Source: Actinomadura coerulea
GTDB taxonomy: Bacteria; Actinomycetota; Actinomycetes; Streptosporangiales; Streptosporangiaceae
Direction of reading: 5' to 3'
DNA: 64,000 nucleotides
Assembly: GCF_014208105.1 (NCBI RefSeq)
Contig: NZ_JACHMQ010000001.1
Span: 5,394,001-5,458,000 of the forward strand
Numbering within the stretch: position 1 is the first letter of the stretch; every line of letters begins with the position of its first letter. The notes beneath the pieces were generated by a model. That model had not been told where the DNA came from. It saw only the letters and a list, made by a program, of their open reading frames with translations, and made no database searches. Shown one piece after another: positions 50,565-59,907 of the stretch. Made by a program: the position numbers and the translations under genes.

Positions 50565-51560
50565 GTGAAGCGATCGCGGCATGCTTCCCTTTCACACTTC
50601 CGTGGGCGCGCGGTCATCGTGGTCGGCGCGCTCGCCGTCGTCTCGACCGCCCCGCACGCGATCGCCCCGCACGCGATCGCCGTCGCGCACGCCGACCCCG
50701 AGCCCTCCGCCAAGGAGCTGCGCACCAAGGCGCTCAAGCTCGCCGACCAGCTGGAGCAGCTCACCGAGCAGTACAACGGGCTCAAGGTCCGGCTCGCCCA
50801 GTCGCAGCGCGCCGCCAAGGTCGCCACGGAGAACGCCAAGCGGCAGGAGAAGGCGCTGGAGGTGCTCCGCCAGAAGGTCGGATCCCTCGCCGCGACGAGC
50901 TACATGCAGGGCGGCTCCGACCCCGCGGTGTCGTTCGTCGCCTCCCAGGACCCGCAGTCCGTCCTCGACCAGGCCGCGACCCTCCACTACTTCGCCAAGC
51001 AGGACAGCACCCAGGTGCTCGGGCTGATGCAGGCCATGCAGTCCGCCCAGCGGGCCCGCAAGTCGGCCGAGGCCCGCGCCAAGCAGGTGAAGGACCTGAA
51101 GACGCAGCTCGACTCGCAGCGCACGAAGATCACGGACGCCTACGAGAAGATCCGCGGCAAGCTCGTCGACAAGGACCCGACCCAGCTGGCCAAGCTGCCC
51201 GTCATCGGCACCGGCAAGGCCGCGCAGGCGCTCCGGTACGCGATGAGCAAGATCGGCCGCCCGTACGTGTGGGGCGCCGCCGGCCCGAGCACCTTCGACT
51301 GCTCCGGCCTGACGATGTGGGCCTACAAGCAGGTCGGCATCAACCTGCCGCACTACACCGGCAGCCAGTGGAACGCCGGGACGCACGTGTCGCGCGGCGA
51401 GCTTCAGCCGGGCGACCTCGTCTTCTTCCACGCCGACCTGCACCACATGGGGATCTACATCGGCGGCGACAAGATGCTGCACGCCCCGCACACCGGAGAC
51501 GTCGTGAAGATCGCCTCCATGAACGGGCGCCCCTTCGCCGGCGGCGTCCGGGTCGCCTAG
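50565..51560 (+). CDS. secreted NlpC/P60 peptidoglycan endopeptidase
   Basis: A 331-residue cell-wall hydrolase cutting stem peptides. A signal peptide (about 1-44, ending AVAHA) precedes a long coiled coil (about 46-200, rich in LADQLEQLTEQ-type heptads) as in RipA/CwlO-like proteins. The NlpC/P60 domain (about 215-331) has the catalytic cysteine in FDCSGL (C246), histidine in HHMGIYIG (H294) and a third polar residue in LHAPH. It starts at GTG 50565 behind GAGGAGAGGAG. Expression should be controlled by the c-di-AMP riboswitch in its leader. Confidence 0.95.
   Translation: MKRSRHASLSHFRGRAVIVVGALAVVSTAPHAIAPHAIAVAHADPEPSAKELRTKALKLADQLEQLTEQYNGLKVRLAQSQRAAKVATENAKRQEKALEVLRQKVGSLAATSYMQGGSDPAVSFVASQDPQSVLDQAATLHYFAKQDSTQVLGLMQAMQSAQRARKSAEARAKQVKDLKTQLDSQRTKITDAYEKIRGKLVDKDPTQLAKLPVIGTGKAAQALRYAMSKIGRPYVWGAAGPSTFDCSGLTMWAYKQVGINLPHYTGSQWNAGTHVSRGELQPGDLVFFHADLHHMGIYIGGDKMLHAPHTGDVVKIASMNGRPFAGGVRVA
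50651..50680 (+). repeat. 15-bp perfect tandem duplication in the signal peptide
   Basis: CCCGCACGCGATCGC occurs twice in tandem (50651-50665, 50666-50680) and encodes the doubled PHAIA in the signal-peptide c-region of the NlpC/P60 protein. Confidence 0.85.
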
Positions 51561-52021
51561 GCTGCGTTTCACAGTCCCGGCCCGCTTCGCTCGCCTGGCG
51601 GCCCGCTACGTGACCGGGCCTGGACGAACGCGGCATCACTTCGCGATCTGCTCGGCTCCGCTCGCCTCCGGCTTCGCTCCACCGGCCAGGTCACGCGTTC
51701 GCGCGCGTGTCGGAGACTACTTCGAGACAGGCTCTAGGACTCCGCCGCCCCACTGACCGCCGGCACCGGCCGGCTCGGCCGAGCCGGGGGTGCGCCGGCC
51801 GAGAGTCTCGTGGGGTCGTGCTCGCCGGAGGCCGGGGCGGATCCGTGGACCTGCGGGCCTGTGGCCGTCAGGCCCGAACGCCGTCCGCGGCGACGCCTTC
51901 TGCAGGGACCTACCTGCCAGGGCGCGGGCGCCGCCGCTGCGGGGTCGGACGGAATTCGGATGAGCCGCCGTTCTCTCCGGATGACGCTCGCCGTCCCCTG
52001 GCGAGCGTCGGGGGTGCTTAG
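51561..52021. other. intergenic region with repeats and an 18-bp palindrome
   Basis: 461 bases, no supportable gene. Repeated GCTTCGCTCG/GCTCCGCTCG-like words occur near 51590-51685. CCGGCTCGGCCGAGCCGG (51770-51787) is a perfect palindrome that could form part of a terminator. Frames on both strands look like chance. Confidence 0.5.
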
Positions 52022-52252
52022 CTAGATGAGCTGCCTCCGGGCCGCCCACACCACGGCCTCGATAGGGGTGTTGACCTCCAGCCGGTCGCAGATCGTCCGC
52101 AGCCGGCGCCGCAAGGTCCGAGCGCTCAGTTCCAGCTTGCGTGCCGCCACATCGGCGGTGACACCGCTGGCGATCTGGGCGAGCAGCCGGATCTCTTCCT
52201 CGCTCAGCCCGAAATCGTCGGTGCCACGACGTGCGAGTGTGGCTGTTTCCAC
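52022..52252 (-). CDS. LuxR-type helix-turn-helix protein
   Basis: A 76-residue (from GTG 52252) or 96-residue (from GTG 52312) protein consisting of a LuxR/GerE-like four-helix HTH: LSEEEIRLLAQIASGVTADV then AARKLELSARTLRRRL and CDRLEVNTPIEAVVWA. No receiver or ligand domain is present. In actinomycetes such single-domain proteins are common orphan regulators. GTG 52252 follows GGACGGA, which is too close; the start is therefore unsure. Confidence 0.78.
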   Translation of the reverse strand: METATLARRGTDDFGLSEEEIRLLAQIASGVTADVAARKLELSARTLRRRLRTICDRLEVNTPIEAVVWAARRQLI

Positions 52253-52740
52253 TCCGTCCTCCCTCGTCCGTGGTGATGACCGCGGGGATGCAGCCGTCCG
52301 CTGCACAGGCACGGGTTGGGCCTCGATCTGTACGCGCGTTGGGTTGCCGGGTCCGGACCGTTCCGGACTTAGATCATCGGATTCCTTTTCTGTCTCGCGC
52401 GCTTGGCCGGAGGTGGCCGCATGGCCGATTGCGGGGATGCACGGGGGAACTCCGGGTGACGATTCACTCGTTGGCCTGCCGAGGGAGACGGGATGTGATC
52501 GCCAGCCATCCGCCCGCCCCTTCTCGCCGAACCCACCGGTCCTCGCAGTGAACGAAGATCGTGAATCGTTTCAAGCTACGCTTCGGCTCGGAACGCTAGG
52601 CGGCCGGATCCGGCCCGTCAAGCGCCGGTCAAGAACGCTGCGTGCCCGATCATTCACCATGTGTGACCGTGCATTCGGCGCCCCGCCATGCCAAACTCCA
52701 CTACCTGGGAAAACGCCCATGGAGCGGGACGAGGAGCGAG
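52253..52740. other. divergent intergenic region between LuxR-type and LacI-type genes
   Basis: About 490 bases holding promoters for both regulators; no gene is supportable. A half-matching LacI-operator-like word, CTGGGAAAACGCCCATGG near 52705-52722, lies shortly before the LacI-type start and could be an autoregulatory site, but its arms are imperfect. Confidence 0.4.
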
Positions 52741-53763
52741 TTGCCACAGACCAGTATCCGTGAGGTCGCGAGGCGTGCTGGAGTCTCAGTTGGGACCGTT
52801 TCGAATGTCCTAAACCGGCCAGATCTCGTGGCCGAAGCTACCCGTGACCGTGTTCGCGCGGCGATCGAGGAGCTCGGATTCGTCCGCAACGAGTCCGCGC
52901 GCCGGCTCCGCACGGGCCCCGAGCGGACCGCCGGTGAGTTCGGCGACCAGCCGCGCCGGGCGTTCGGCGTCCTCGTCGAGGACCTCGCCAACCCCTACGC
53001 GACCGACGTGGCGCGCGGCGCCGAGGCGGCGCTCAACGCGGCGGGCCACGACGCCCTGTGGCTGTCCAGCGACCACTCCGCCCGCAAGGAGCGCCGCCTG
53101 CTGGAGCTGCTCGCCGACCAGCAGGCCGCCGGGGTCCTGGTCATCCCGGTCGGGATCGGCCCCCGCGACATCTCCCGGCTGCGCGCCGCGGGCATGAGCG
53201 TCGTGCTGATCGACCGGGACGCCTCCGACGTGTGCTCCGCCCGGGTCGACCACGTGGCGGGCGGCGAGGCGGCCGCCGCGTACCTGCTCGGCATCGGACG
53301 CGACCGCATCGCGTTCGTGACCGGCATCCCCGAGCCGCAGCCCTGCGTGGAACGCCGCGACGGGGCCGCCCGCACGATCGTCGAGGCGGGCCTCGGCAAG
53401 CCCCCGGTCCTGGTCAAGGACGCCCTGAGCCCCACGGAGGGGCAGGCCGCGGCGCGCCAGATCATGGCCATGTCCCCGGTGCCCGACGGCGTCTTCTGCG
53501 CCAACGACCTGCTCGCGATCGGCCTGATCAACGAGCTGACCCGGCTCGGCGTCCGCGTCCCCGAGGACATCGCCGTGATCGGCTACGACGACATCGAGCT
53601 CGCGGCGAGCGCCGCCGTGCCGCTCACCACCGTCCGCCAGCCGCGCCGCGAGCTCGGCTGGGAGGCCGCCGAGCTGGCGATGGCCGAGATCGGCGAGGGC
53701 AAGTCCCACCAGCACCGCCAGGTCGTCCAGCGGCCCGACCTGGTGGTACGGGAAAGCGCCTAG
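52741..53763 (+). CDS. LacI family transcriptional regulator
   Basis: A 340-residue repressor. The DNA-binding head is TSIREVARRAGVSVGTVSNV followed by LNRP and the hinge; the rest is a periplasmic-binding-protein-like effector domain (GVLVEDLANPYATDVARGAE, VVLIDRDASD, DGVFCANDLLAIGLINEL, AVIGYDDIELAASAAVPLTT, RQPRRELG). TTG 52741 gives the canonical N-terminus and has GAGGAG upstream; a longer frame lacks support. A P450 gene follows 55 bases downstream. The effector is probably a sugar, not identified. Confidence 0.92.
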   Translation: MPQTSIREVARRAGVSVGTVSNVLNRPDLVAEATRDRVRAAIEELGFVRNESARRLRTGPERTAGEFGDQPRRAFGVLVEDLANPYATDVARGAEAALNAAGHDALWLSSDHSARKERRLLELLADQQAAGVLVIPVGIGPRDISRLRAAGMSVVLIDRDASDVCSARVDHVAGGEAAAAYLLGIGRDRIAFVTGIPEPQPCVERRDGAARTIVEAGLGKPPVLVKDALSPTEGQAAARQIMAMSPVPDGVFCANDLLAIGLINELTRLGVRVPEDIAVIGYDDIELAASAAVPLTTVRQPRRELGWEAAELAMAEIGEGKSHQHRQVVQRPDLVVRESA

Positions 53764-53818
53764 CGCCGCCCGGTCGGCGCTGTTGACATTCCGTCTCAGA
53801 TTCGGGTCCGCTGGAGGC

Positions 53819-55045
53819 ATGGAGGACAGGACGGGCCAGACGGTACAGGCCGGGTCGACCGCCGTGCTCGGCTTCGATCCGGGCGACCCGGCGTTCCGCG
53901 CCGACCCCTACGCCCACTACCGGACGCTCGGCGCCAGTGGGCAGAATCTACATCGAACGGACGTCGGTCTGCGCGTCACCGCGTCCTACGAGCTGTGCGA
54001 GCGGATCCTCCGCGATCCGCGGTTCGGGCACCGCCCGTCGGACGGCGGCGTGTGGCGCGAGGCGCAGGCGCGGCACCGGTCGTTCCTGACCATGGACCCG
54101 CCCGACCACACGCGGCTGCGCCGGCTCGTCAGCAAGGCGTTCACGCCGCGTCTCGTGGAGCGGCTGCGGCCCCGGGTCGAGGAGCTCGTCGACGCGCTGC
54201 TGAGCCCCCTCTCCGGCGAGGTCGACCTGATCGCGGCGCTGGCCTACCCGCTGCCCGTCATCGTGATCAGCGAGATGCTCGGCGTCCCCGCCGAGGACCG
54301 CGACCTGTTCAAGGGCTGGTCGGACAGCCTCGCGCGCGGTCTGGACCCGGACTTCCTGCTGCCGGAGACGGAGATCGCCCAGCGGGACGCGGCGCGCGAG
54401 GAGTTCGCGGAGTACTTCCGGGAGCTGGCCGCCGAGCGCCGGGCCGAGCCGCGCGACGACCTGCTGAGCGCCCTCGTGGGTGTCTCCGACGGCGGAGACG
54501 TCCTGTCGGAGCAGGAACTGCTGGCGACGTGCATCCTGCTGCTCGTCGCGGGTCACGAGACGACCGTGAACCTCATCGGGAACGGCGCGCTGGCACTGCT
54601 CCGCGACCCCGCGCAGGCGCGGCTGTTCCGGGAACGGCCGGGGAACGCCGCGGCGGCGGTGGAGGAGCTGCTGCGCTTCGACCCGCCGGTGCAGCTGACC
54701 CTGCGGTCGGCGCTGGAGGACGTCGAGCTGAACGGCACGCTCGTCGAGCGCGGAAAGCTCGTGCTGCTGCTGACGGGCGCCGCCAACCGGGACCCGGCGG
54801 TCTTCGACGACCCCGACCGGCTGGACCTGCTCCGCTACGCCCAGGGCCGCGAAACGCCGAAGCACCTGTCGTTCGGGCACGGCGCCCATTTCTGCCTCGG
54901 TGCGCCGCTGGCCCGGCTGGAGGGCCGCGTCGCGCTCGGCAGGCTGTTCGAGCGCGACGTGGCCCTCGCCTCAGACGACCTCGTCTACCGCGACAACCTC
55001 GTGCTGCGCGGGCTGCGCGACCTTCCGGTCATCATTCGGGCTTGA
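53819..55045 (+). CDS. cytochrome P450
   Basis: A 408-residue bacterial P450. The I-helix motif is VAGHETTVNL, ExxR lies in VEELLRFDPP, the C-helix region is MDPPDHTRLRRLVSKAF, and the haem loop is FGHGAHFCLGAPLAR. Overall it resembles CYP107-like enzymes. No ferredoxin or biosynthetic gene adjoins. ATG 53819 has GGAGG very close; the TTG at 53783 belongs to a perfect TTGACA box (53783-53788) that may be the -35 element. Its last 14 bases overlap the end of lysS on the other strand. The LacI-type gene upstream may control it. Confidence 0.93.
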   Translation: MEDRTGQTVQAGSTAVLGFDPGDPAFRADPYAHYRTLGASGQNLHRTDVGLRVTASYELCERILRDPRFGHRPSDGGVWREAQARHRSFLTMDPPDHTRLRRLVSKAFTPRLVERLRPRVEELVDALLSPLSGEVDLIAALAYPLPVIVISEMLGVPAEDRDLFKGWSDSLARGLDPDFLLPETEIAQRDAAREEFAEYFRELAAERRAEPRDDLLSALVGVSDGGDVLSEQELLATCILLLVAGHETTVNLIGNGALALLRDPAQARLFRERPGNAAAAVEELLRFDPPVQLTLRSALEDVELNGTLVERGKLVLLLTGAANRDPAVFDDPDRLDLLRYAQGRETPKHLSFGHGAHFCLGAPLARLEGRVALGRLFERDVALASDDLVYRDNLVLRGLRDLPVIIRA

Positions 55046-56522
55046 CCAGCGGGAACAGGATGGTGTCGCGGATCCCCTTGCCGGTGAACGCCATGATCAT
55101 GCGGTCGATCCCGGCGCCCATCCCGCCCGTGGGGGGCATCGCGTACTCCAGGGCGCGCAGGAAGTCCTCGTCCAGCTGCATGGCCTCGAGGTCGCCGCCC
55201 GCGGCGAGCAGCGACTGCTCGGTGAGGCGGCGGCGCTGCTCGATCGGGTCGACCAGCTCGGAGTAGGCGGTGCCGAGCTCCGTGCCGAACCCGATGAGGT
55301 CCCACTTCTCGGTGAGCAGCGGCTCCTCGCGGTGCTGGCGGGTCAGCGGGGACGTCTCGACCGGGTAGTCCATGACGAACGTGGGCTGGACGAGGGTGTG
55401 CTCGACCAGTTCCTCGAAGAGCTCCTGGACGAGCTTGCCCTGCCCCCACTTGGGGTCCCAGGAGATGTCGCGGGCGTCCGCGAGCTTGCGCACGGACTCG
55501 ATCGGCGTGTGCGGCGTGATCTCCTCGCCGAGCGCCTCCGACACCGCCCCGTACAGGGTGACCCGCGGCCACTCCGCGAGACCGAGGTCGGTCTCGACGC
55601 CGTCGTGGACGACCACCGTGGTGCCGAGGGCGGCGACGACCGCCTTCTGGTACATCCGCTGGGTCAGGTCGGCCATGTCGTTGTAGTCGAGGTAGGTCCC
55701 GTAGGCCTCGATCATCGTGAACTCGGGGTTGTGCGTGGAGTCCGCGCCCTCGTTGCGGAAGTTGCGGTTGATCTCGAAGACCTTCTCGATGCCGCCGACG
55801 ACGAGCCGCTTGAGGTACAGCTCGATCGCGATGCGCAGGTAGAGGTCCATGTCGTAGGCGTTGATGTGCGTCCGGAACGGGCGCGCCGCGGCTCCGCCGT
55901 GGATCGGCTGGAGCATGGGCGTCTCGACCTCGAGGTAGCCCTCCTCGTGCCAGAAGTCGCGGACCGCGCGGACGGTCGCGCTGCGCAGCCGCGCCATCCG
56001 CCGCGCCTCGTCGTTGACGATCAGGTCGACGTAGCGCTGCCGGACCCGCGCCTCCGGGTCGGTGAGGCCGGCGTGCTTCTCCGGCAGCGGCCGCAGGCAC
56101 TTGGACGTGATCGCGAACCGGTCCGCCATGATCGACAGCTCGCCGCGGCGGGAGGTGATGATCTCGCCCTCCACGCCGACGTGGTCGCCGAGGTCCACCT
56201 CGCGCTTCCAGAAGTCGAGCTGCTCCTGCCCGACCTTGGCCAGCGACAGCATGATCTGGATGTCGCCGCCGGCGTCCCGGATGGTGGCGAAGCACAGCTT
56301 GCCGGTGTTGCGGATCAGCATCACGCGACCGGTGACGCCGGCCTTCTCGCCCGTCTCGGTGCCCGGCTCCAGGCCGGTGTGTTTCGCGCGGATCTCGGCG
56401 GTCGTCGCCGTCCGCGGGAAGGTCACCGGGTAGGGGTCGATCCCGCTCTCGCGGAGCCGGTCGAGCTTCTCCCGGCGCACGCGCATCTGCTCCGGGAGCT
56501 CGTCGAAGGTCTCGTCACTCAC
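55032..56522 (-). CDS. lysS: lysyl-tRNA synthetase, class II
   Basis: Charges tRNA-Lys. The 496 residues comprise an N-terminal OB-fold anticodon domain (about 60-150, VTGRVMLIRNTGKLCFATI) and a class II catalytic core: motif 1 around EGYLEVETPMLQP, motif 2 FEINRNFRNEGADSTHNPEFT, motif 3 GMGAGIDRMIMAFTG. It starts at GTG 56522. It is the last gene of the cofactor operon, 56 bases after coaX, and overlaps the convergent P450 gene by 14 bases at its 3' end. In Mycobacterium lysS is likewise beside lsr2 and near coaX-panCD. Confidence 0.97.
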   Translation of the reverse strand: MSDETFDELPEQMRVRREKLDRLRESGIDPYPVTFPRTATTAEIRAKHTGLEPGTETGEKAGVTGRVMLIRNTGKLCFATIRDAGGDIQIMLSLAKVGQEQLDFWKREVDLGDHVGVEGEIITSRRGELSIMADRFAITSKCLRPLPEKHAGLTDPEARVRQRYVDLIVNDEARRMARLRSATVRAVRDFWHEEGYLEVETPMLQPIHGGAAARPFRTHINAYDMDLYLRIAIELYLKRLVVGGIEKVFEINRNFRNEGADSTHNPEFTMIEAYGTYLDYNDMADLTQRMYQKAVVAALGTTVVVHDGVETDLGLAEWPRVTLYGAVSEALGEEITPHTPIESVRKLADARDISWDPKWGQGKLVQELFEELVEHTLVQPTFVMDYPVETSPLTRQHREEPLLTEKWDLIGFGTELGTAYSELVDPIEQRRRLTEQSLLAAGGDLEAMQLDEDFLRALEYAMPPTGGMGAGIDRMIMAFTGKGIRDTILFPLVKPE

Positions 56523-56578
56523 ATCGCAAGGCTATCCAGCCCGTCCGGTGCGGGCGAACGGGTTCCGGGCGCGTGGCG

Positions 56579-57361
56579 TCAGGGAGTGTTGCGCTCGTAG
56601 ATGAGCCGGAGGCCGATGAGGGTGAGCCACGGCTCGAACTCGTCGATGCTGCGGGACTCCTCCAGGACGAGCGGGGCGAGGCCGCCGGTGGCGATGACCG
56701 TGACCTTCTCCGGGTCCTCGGCGAGCTCCTCCGACATGCGCTCGACGATGCCGTCCACCTGGCCGGCGAAGCCGAAGATGATCCCGGACTGGAGCGCCTC
56801 GACGGTGTTCTTGGCGATCACGTTGCGCGGCCGGACCAGCTCGATCTTGTGGAGCTGCGCGCCGCGCGAGGACAGCGCGTCGATCGAGATCTCGATGCCG
56901 GGCGCGATCGCGCCGCCCACGTACTCGCCCTTGGCGGAGACCGCGTCGAAGGTGGTGGCGGTGCCGAAGTCGACCACGATCGCCGGCCCGCCGTGGGTGT
57001 GGACGGCGGCGAGCGCGTTCACGATGCGGTCGGCGCCGACCTCCTTCGGGTTGTCCATCCGGACGGGGACACCGGTCTTGACGCCCGGCTCCACGATCAC
57101 CGCGGACACGTCGCCGTAGTAGCGGCGGCACATCTCCCGCATCTCGTGCAGGACGGAGGGGACCGTGGAGCACAGCGCGATGCCGCTGATGTCGGTCTCG
57201 GCCAGCAGCGGGCTCTGCTGGACGAGTCCCTGAAGGACCACCGCGATCTCGTCGGCGGTGCGCCGGGGATCGGTGTTGATCCTCCAGTGCTCGATCACCT
57301 CGTCGCCTTCGAAGAGACCGAGCACGGTCTGGGTGTTACCGACGTCGATGGTCAGCAGCAT
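56579..57361 (-). CDS. coaX: type III pantothenate kinase
   Basis: First step of CoA synthesis: ATP-dependent phosphorylation of pantothenate. At 260 residues it is an ASKHA-fold protein. Phosphate-1 motif MLLTIDVGNTQTVLGLF, the pantothenate-binding GADRIVNALAA, phosphate-2 VVDFGTATTFDAV, and GGAIAPGIEISIDAL and ATGGLAPLV are all present. It needs a monovalent cation and is not inhibited by CoA, by family knowledge. Its substrate is made by panC in the same operon. It lies 14 bases after nadC. Confidence 0.97.
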   Translation of the reverse strand: MLLTIDVGNTQTVLGLFEGDEVIEHWRINTDPRRTADEIAVVLQGLVQQSPLLAETDISGIALCSTVPSVLHEMREMCRRYYGDVSAVIVEPGVKTGVPVRMDNPKEVGADRIVNALAAVHTHGGPAIVVDFGTATTFDAVSAKGEYVGGAIAPGIEISIDALSSRGAQLHKIELVRPRNVIAKNTVEALQSGIIFGFAGQVDGIVERMSEELAEDPEKVTVIATGGLAPLVLEESRSIDEFEPWLTLIGLRLIYERNTP

Positions 57362-57375
57362 CAGGTCCCCGCTGT

Positions 57376-58233
57376 TCAGGTGAAGTCAAGGCCGATGTCG
57401 AACACGTGCGCCGAGTGCGTCAGCGCGCCGACCGCAAGGTAGTCCACCCCGGTCACGGCGACGTCTCGGGCCCGCTCCAGGGTAAGGCCACCGCTGGCTT
57501 CGAGCTCCGCCCGCCCTGCCACGAGCCTGACCGCCTCGGTCATCTCGGCGTCGGTCATGTTATCGAGCAGGATGCTGGTGGCGCCCACCGCCAGAGCCTC
57601 CTCGACCTGCGCGAGGGTGTCGCACTCCACCTGGACGTGCAGGGACGGGTACACGGCGCGGATCGCCTCGTACGCCTTGGTGACGCCACCGGCCGCCGCG
57701 ATGTGGTTGTCCTTGATGAGCGCGGCGTCGTGCAGGCCCATCCGGTGGTTGACGCCGCCTCCGCAGTGCACCGCGTACTTCTGCAGGGCCCGCAGGCCGG
57801 GGAGGGTCTTGCGGGTGTCGCGGACCTTCGCCTTGGTGCCCGCCATGGCGTCCATCCATCCGCGGGTGGCGGTCGCGATTCCGGACAGGTGCGTGAGGAG
57901 GTTCAGTGCCGTCCTCTCCGCCCGCAGGATCGCCCGGGTGGAGCCGCTGACCGCGATGAGGACCTGCCCGGGGGCGACCCGGTCGCCGTCCTCGACCTTC
58001 GCCTCGTAGGCGACGTCCAGAAGCTCGAAGACGACGCACGCGACCGGGACGCCCGCGACGACCCCCTCCTCGCGCGCCTTCAGCTCCCCGCTCGCGGTGT
58101 CCTGCGGCGCGAAGACCGGGGTGCTGGTGACGTCGACCTCGCCGTCCTCGGCCAGCGCCGTCCGGACGAGGTTTTCCACAGCCTGTGGATCCAGTCCGGC
58201 GGCGGTCAGCCTCTGCGAGAGTTCCGGTGTCAT
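57376..58233 (-). CDS. nadC: nicotinate-nucleotide pyrophosphorylase (carboxylating)
   Basis: Quinolinate phosphoribosyltransferase: quinolinate + PRPP to nicotinate mononucleotide. The 285-residue length is normal. Visible blocks: EDGEVDVTSTPVF, RAERTALNLLTHLSGIATATR, KVRDTRKTLPGLRALQKYAV, GGGVNHRMGLHDAALIKDNH, VQVECDTLAQVEEAL, ILLDNMT, LEASGGLTLERAR and DYLAVGALTHSA. ATG 58233 overlaps the nadB stop by four bases. It works with NadB; quinolinate synthase (nadA) is not in this window. Confidence 0.97.
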   Translation of the reverse strand: MTPELSQRLTAAGLDPQAVENLVRTALAEDGEVDVTSTPVFAPQDTASGELKAREEGVVAGVPVACVVFELLDVAYEAKVEDGDRVAPGQVLIAVSGSTRAILRAERTALNLLTHLSGIATATRGWMDAMAGTKAKVRDTRKTLPGLRALQKYAVHCGGGVNHRMGLHDAALIKDNHIAAAGGVTKAYEAIRAVYPSLHVQVECDTLAQVEEALAVGATSILLDNMTDAEMTEAVRLVAGRAELEASGGLTLERARDVAVTGVDYLAVGALTHSAHVFDIGLDFT

Positions 58234-59882
58234 GAGCGCTTCCCTTCCAGAGATTCGTAGGTCGTCGTCAGGACGTTCCCCGCCAGCCGGGTGACGAGGT
58301 GGCCGCGCCACGTCCCGTCCGCGCGCTCGGGGAAGTCCTCCCGCCAGTGGCTCCCGCGCGTCTCCTCCCGCCGCCGCGCCGCCGCCACGATCGCGGACGC
58401 GACGGTGTGCAGGTTGGTGGCCTCCCAGGCCTCCACCCCGGGCTCGGCGCTCCCGCGCCCGAGCCCCTCCAGTTCCCGCACCGCGGCCTCCAGCCCGGTG
58501 GCCTGCCGCAGGACCCCCGCGCCGGTGGTCATGATCCGCTGGATCTCTCCCCGCAACGCCGGCTCCAGCAACCCGGCACCTGCGGCATCCGGCGGGACGG
58601 GCGCGGTCTTCGGCGCGGCGTCTCCCGGTTCGGCCGAGGCGAGGAGGTCTCCGGGGAGCGCCTCGGCGATTCTGGCGGCGAAGACGAGGCCCTCCAGGAG
58701 GGAGTTGGAGGCGAGGCGGTTCGCGCCGTGGACGCCTGTGCAGGCGACCTCGCCGCAGGCGTACAGGCCGGGGACGGACGTGCGGCCGTGCAGGTCCGTG
58801 CGGACGCCTCCGCTGGCGTAGTGCGCGGCGGGCACGACCGGGATCGGCTCGGTCACCGGGTCGATGCCGTGGTGGCGGCACGCGGCCAGGATGGTCGGGA
58901 ACCGGGTCTCCCACACCGCCGCGCCGAGGTGCCGGCCGTCGAGGAGCATGTGGGACGCGCCCGTCTCGCGCATCCGGTTCATGATCCCCTTGGCGACGAC
59001 GTCGCGGGGGGCCAGCTCGGCGAGCTCGTGGCGCCCGGTCATGAAGCGCACGCCGGCGTGGTCGACCAGGTGCGCGCCCTCGCCGCGGACGGCCTCGGAG
59101 ATCAGCGGCTGCTGCCCCGTCGCGCCCTCGCCGAGCCACAGCACGGTGGGGTGGAACTGGACGAACTCCAGGTCGGTGACCTCGGCTCCGGCGCGCAGCG
59201 CGAGCGCGACGCCGTCGCCCGTCGAGACCTCGGGGTTGGTCGTGGCGGAGAACACCTGGCCGAGCCCGCCGGTGGCGAGCACGACGGCGCGGGCGCGGAC
59301 GGCGCCGACGCCGCCCGGCTGCCCCTCGCCCATGACGTGCAGGGTGACGCCCGCGGCGCGTCCCGCGGCGTCCTTCAGCAGGTCCAGGACCAGCGCGTGC
59401 TCGATCACCTCGACGCCCGAGTCCTTGAGCTCGGCGAGCAGGGCGCGGCTGATCTCGGCGCCGGTGGCGTCGCCGCCCGCGTGCGCGATGCGGCGCCGGT
59501 GGTGGCCGCCCTCGCGGGTGAGCGCGATGTCGCCGCCGGAGCGGTCGAAGGCCGTGCCGAGGGCGATCAGGCCGCGGACGGCGTCCGGGCCCTCGGTGAC
59601 GAGCGCCCGGACGGCGTTTTCGTCGCAGATGCCGACGCCCGCGGTGAGGGTGTCGGCCAGGTGCTCCTCGGGAGTGTCGTCGGGCGCGAGCGCGGCGGCG
59701 ATGCCGCCCTGGGCCCACCGGGTCGACCCGGCGTCCAGGAGGGCCTTGGTGACGAGCAGCACCCGGCCGTGGGGGCGGCAGCGCAGCGCGGCGACCAGGC
59801 CGGCGATGCCGGACCCGATGACGACGACGTCGGCGTCGGCGGTCCAGCCGGGCGCGGGGGCGTGCAGAACGGAAGGGATCAC
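58230..59882 (-). CDS. nadB: L-aspartate oxidase
   Basis: FAD enzyme oxidising aspartate to iminoaspartate, the first step of de novo NAD synthesis. The dinucleotide motif is VVVIGSGIAGLVAALR; STRWAQGGIAAAL, HRRRIAHAGGDATG, VQFHPTVLW, HYASGGVRTDLHGRTSVPGLY and GANRLASNSLLEGLVF are family blocks. GTG 59882 (550 residues) is preferred because GGAGGAGGG lies just before it; the in-frame ATG 59912 falls inside a CATAAT -10-like hexamer and a palindrome and has no ribosome site. The C-terminal helical domain is present. Confidence 0.95.
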   Translation of the reverse strand: MIPSVLHAPAPGWTADADVVVIGSGIAGLVAALRCRPHGRVLLVTKALLDAGSTRWAQGGIAAALAPDDTPEEHLADTLTAGVGICDENAVRALVTEGPDAVRGLIALGTAFDRSGGDIALTREGGHHRRRIAHAGGDATGAEISRALLAELKDSGVEVIEHALVLDLLKDAAGRAAGVTLHVMGEGQPGGVGAVRARAVVLATGGLGQVFSATTNPEVSTGDGVALALRAGAEVTDLEFVQFHPTVLWLGEGATGQQPLISEAVRGEGAHLVDHAGVRFMTGRHELAELAPRDVVAKGIMNRMRETGASHMLLDGRHLGAAVWETRFPTILAACRHHGIDPVTEPIPVVPAAHYASGGVRTDLHGRTSVPGLYACGEVACTGVHGANRLASNSLLEGLVFAARIAEALPGDLLASAEPGDAAPKTAPVPPDAAGAGLLEPALRGEIQRIMTTGAGVLRQATGLEAAVRELEGLGRGSAEPGVEAWEATNLHTVASAIVAAARRREETRGSHWREDFPERADGTWRGHLVTRLAGNVLTTTYESLEGKRS

Positions 59883-59907
59883 GAGCCCTCCTCCGGGGTC
59901 GGTTCTC

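Noticed and set aside
51770..51787. 18-bp palindrome CCGGCTCGGCCGAGCCGG
   Set aside because: Pure GC words of this kind arise often by chance here and it is far from any start; kept only as part of the intergenic note.
52705..52722. LacI-operator-like CTGGGAAAACGCCCATGG
   Set aside because: Only the outer arms TGGG/CCCA match; symmetry about the central CG fails.
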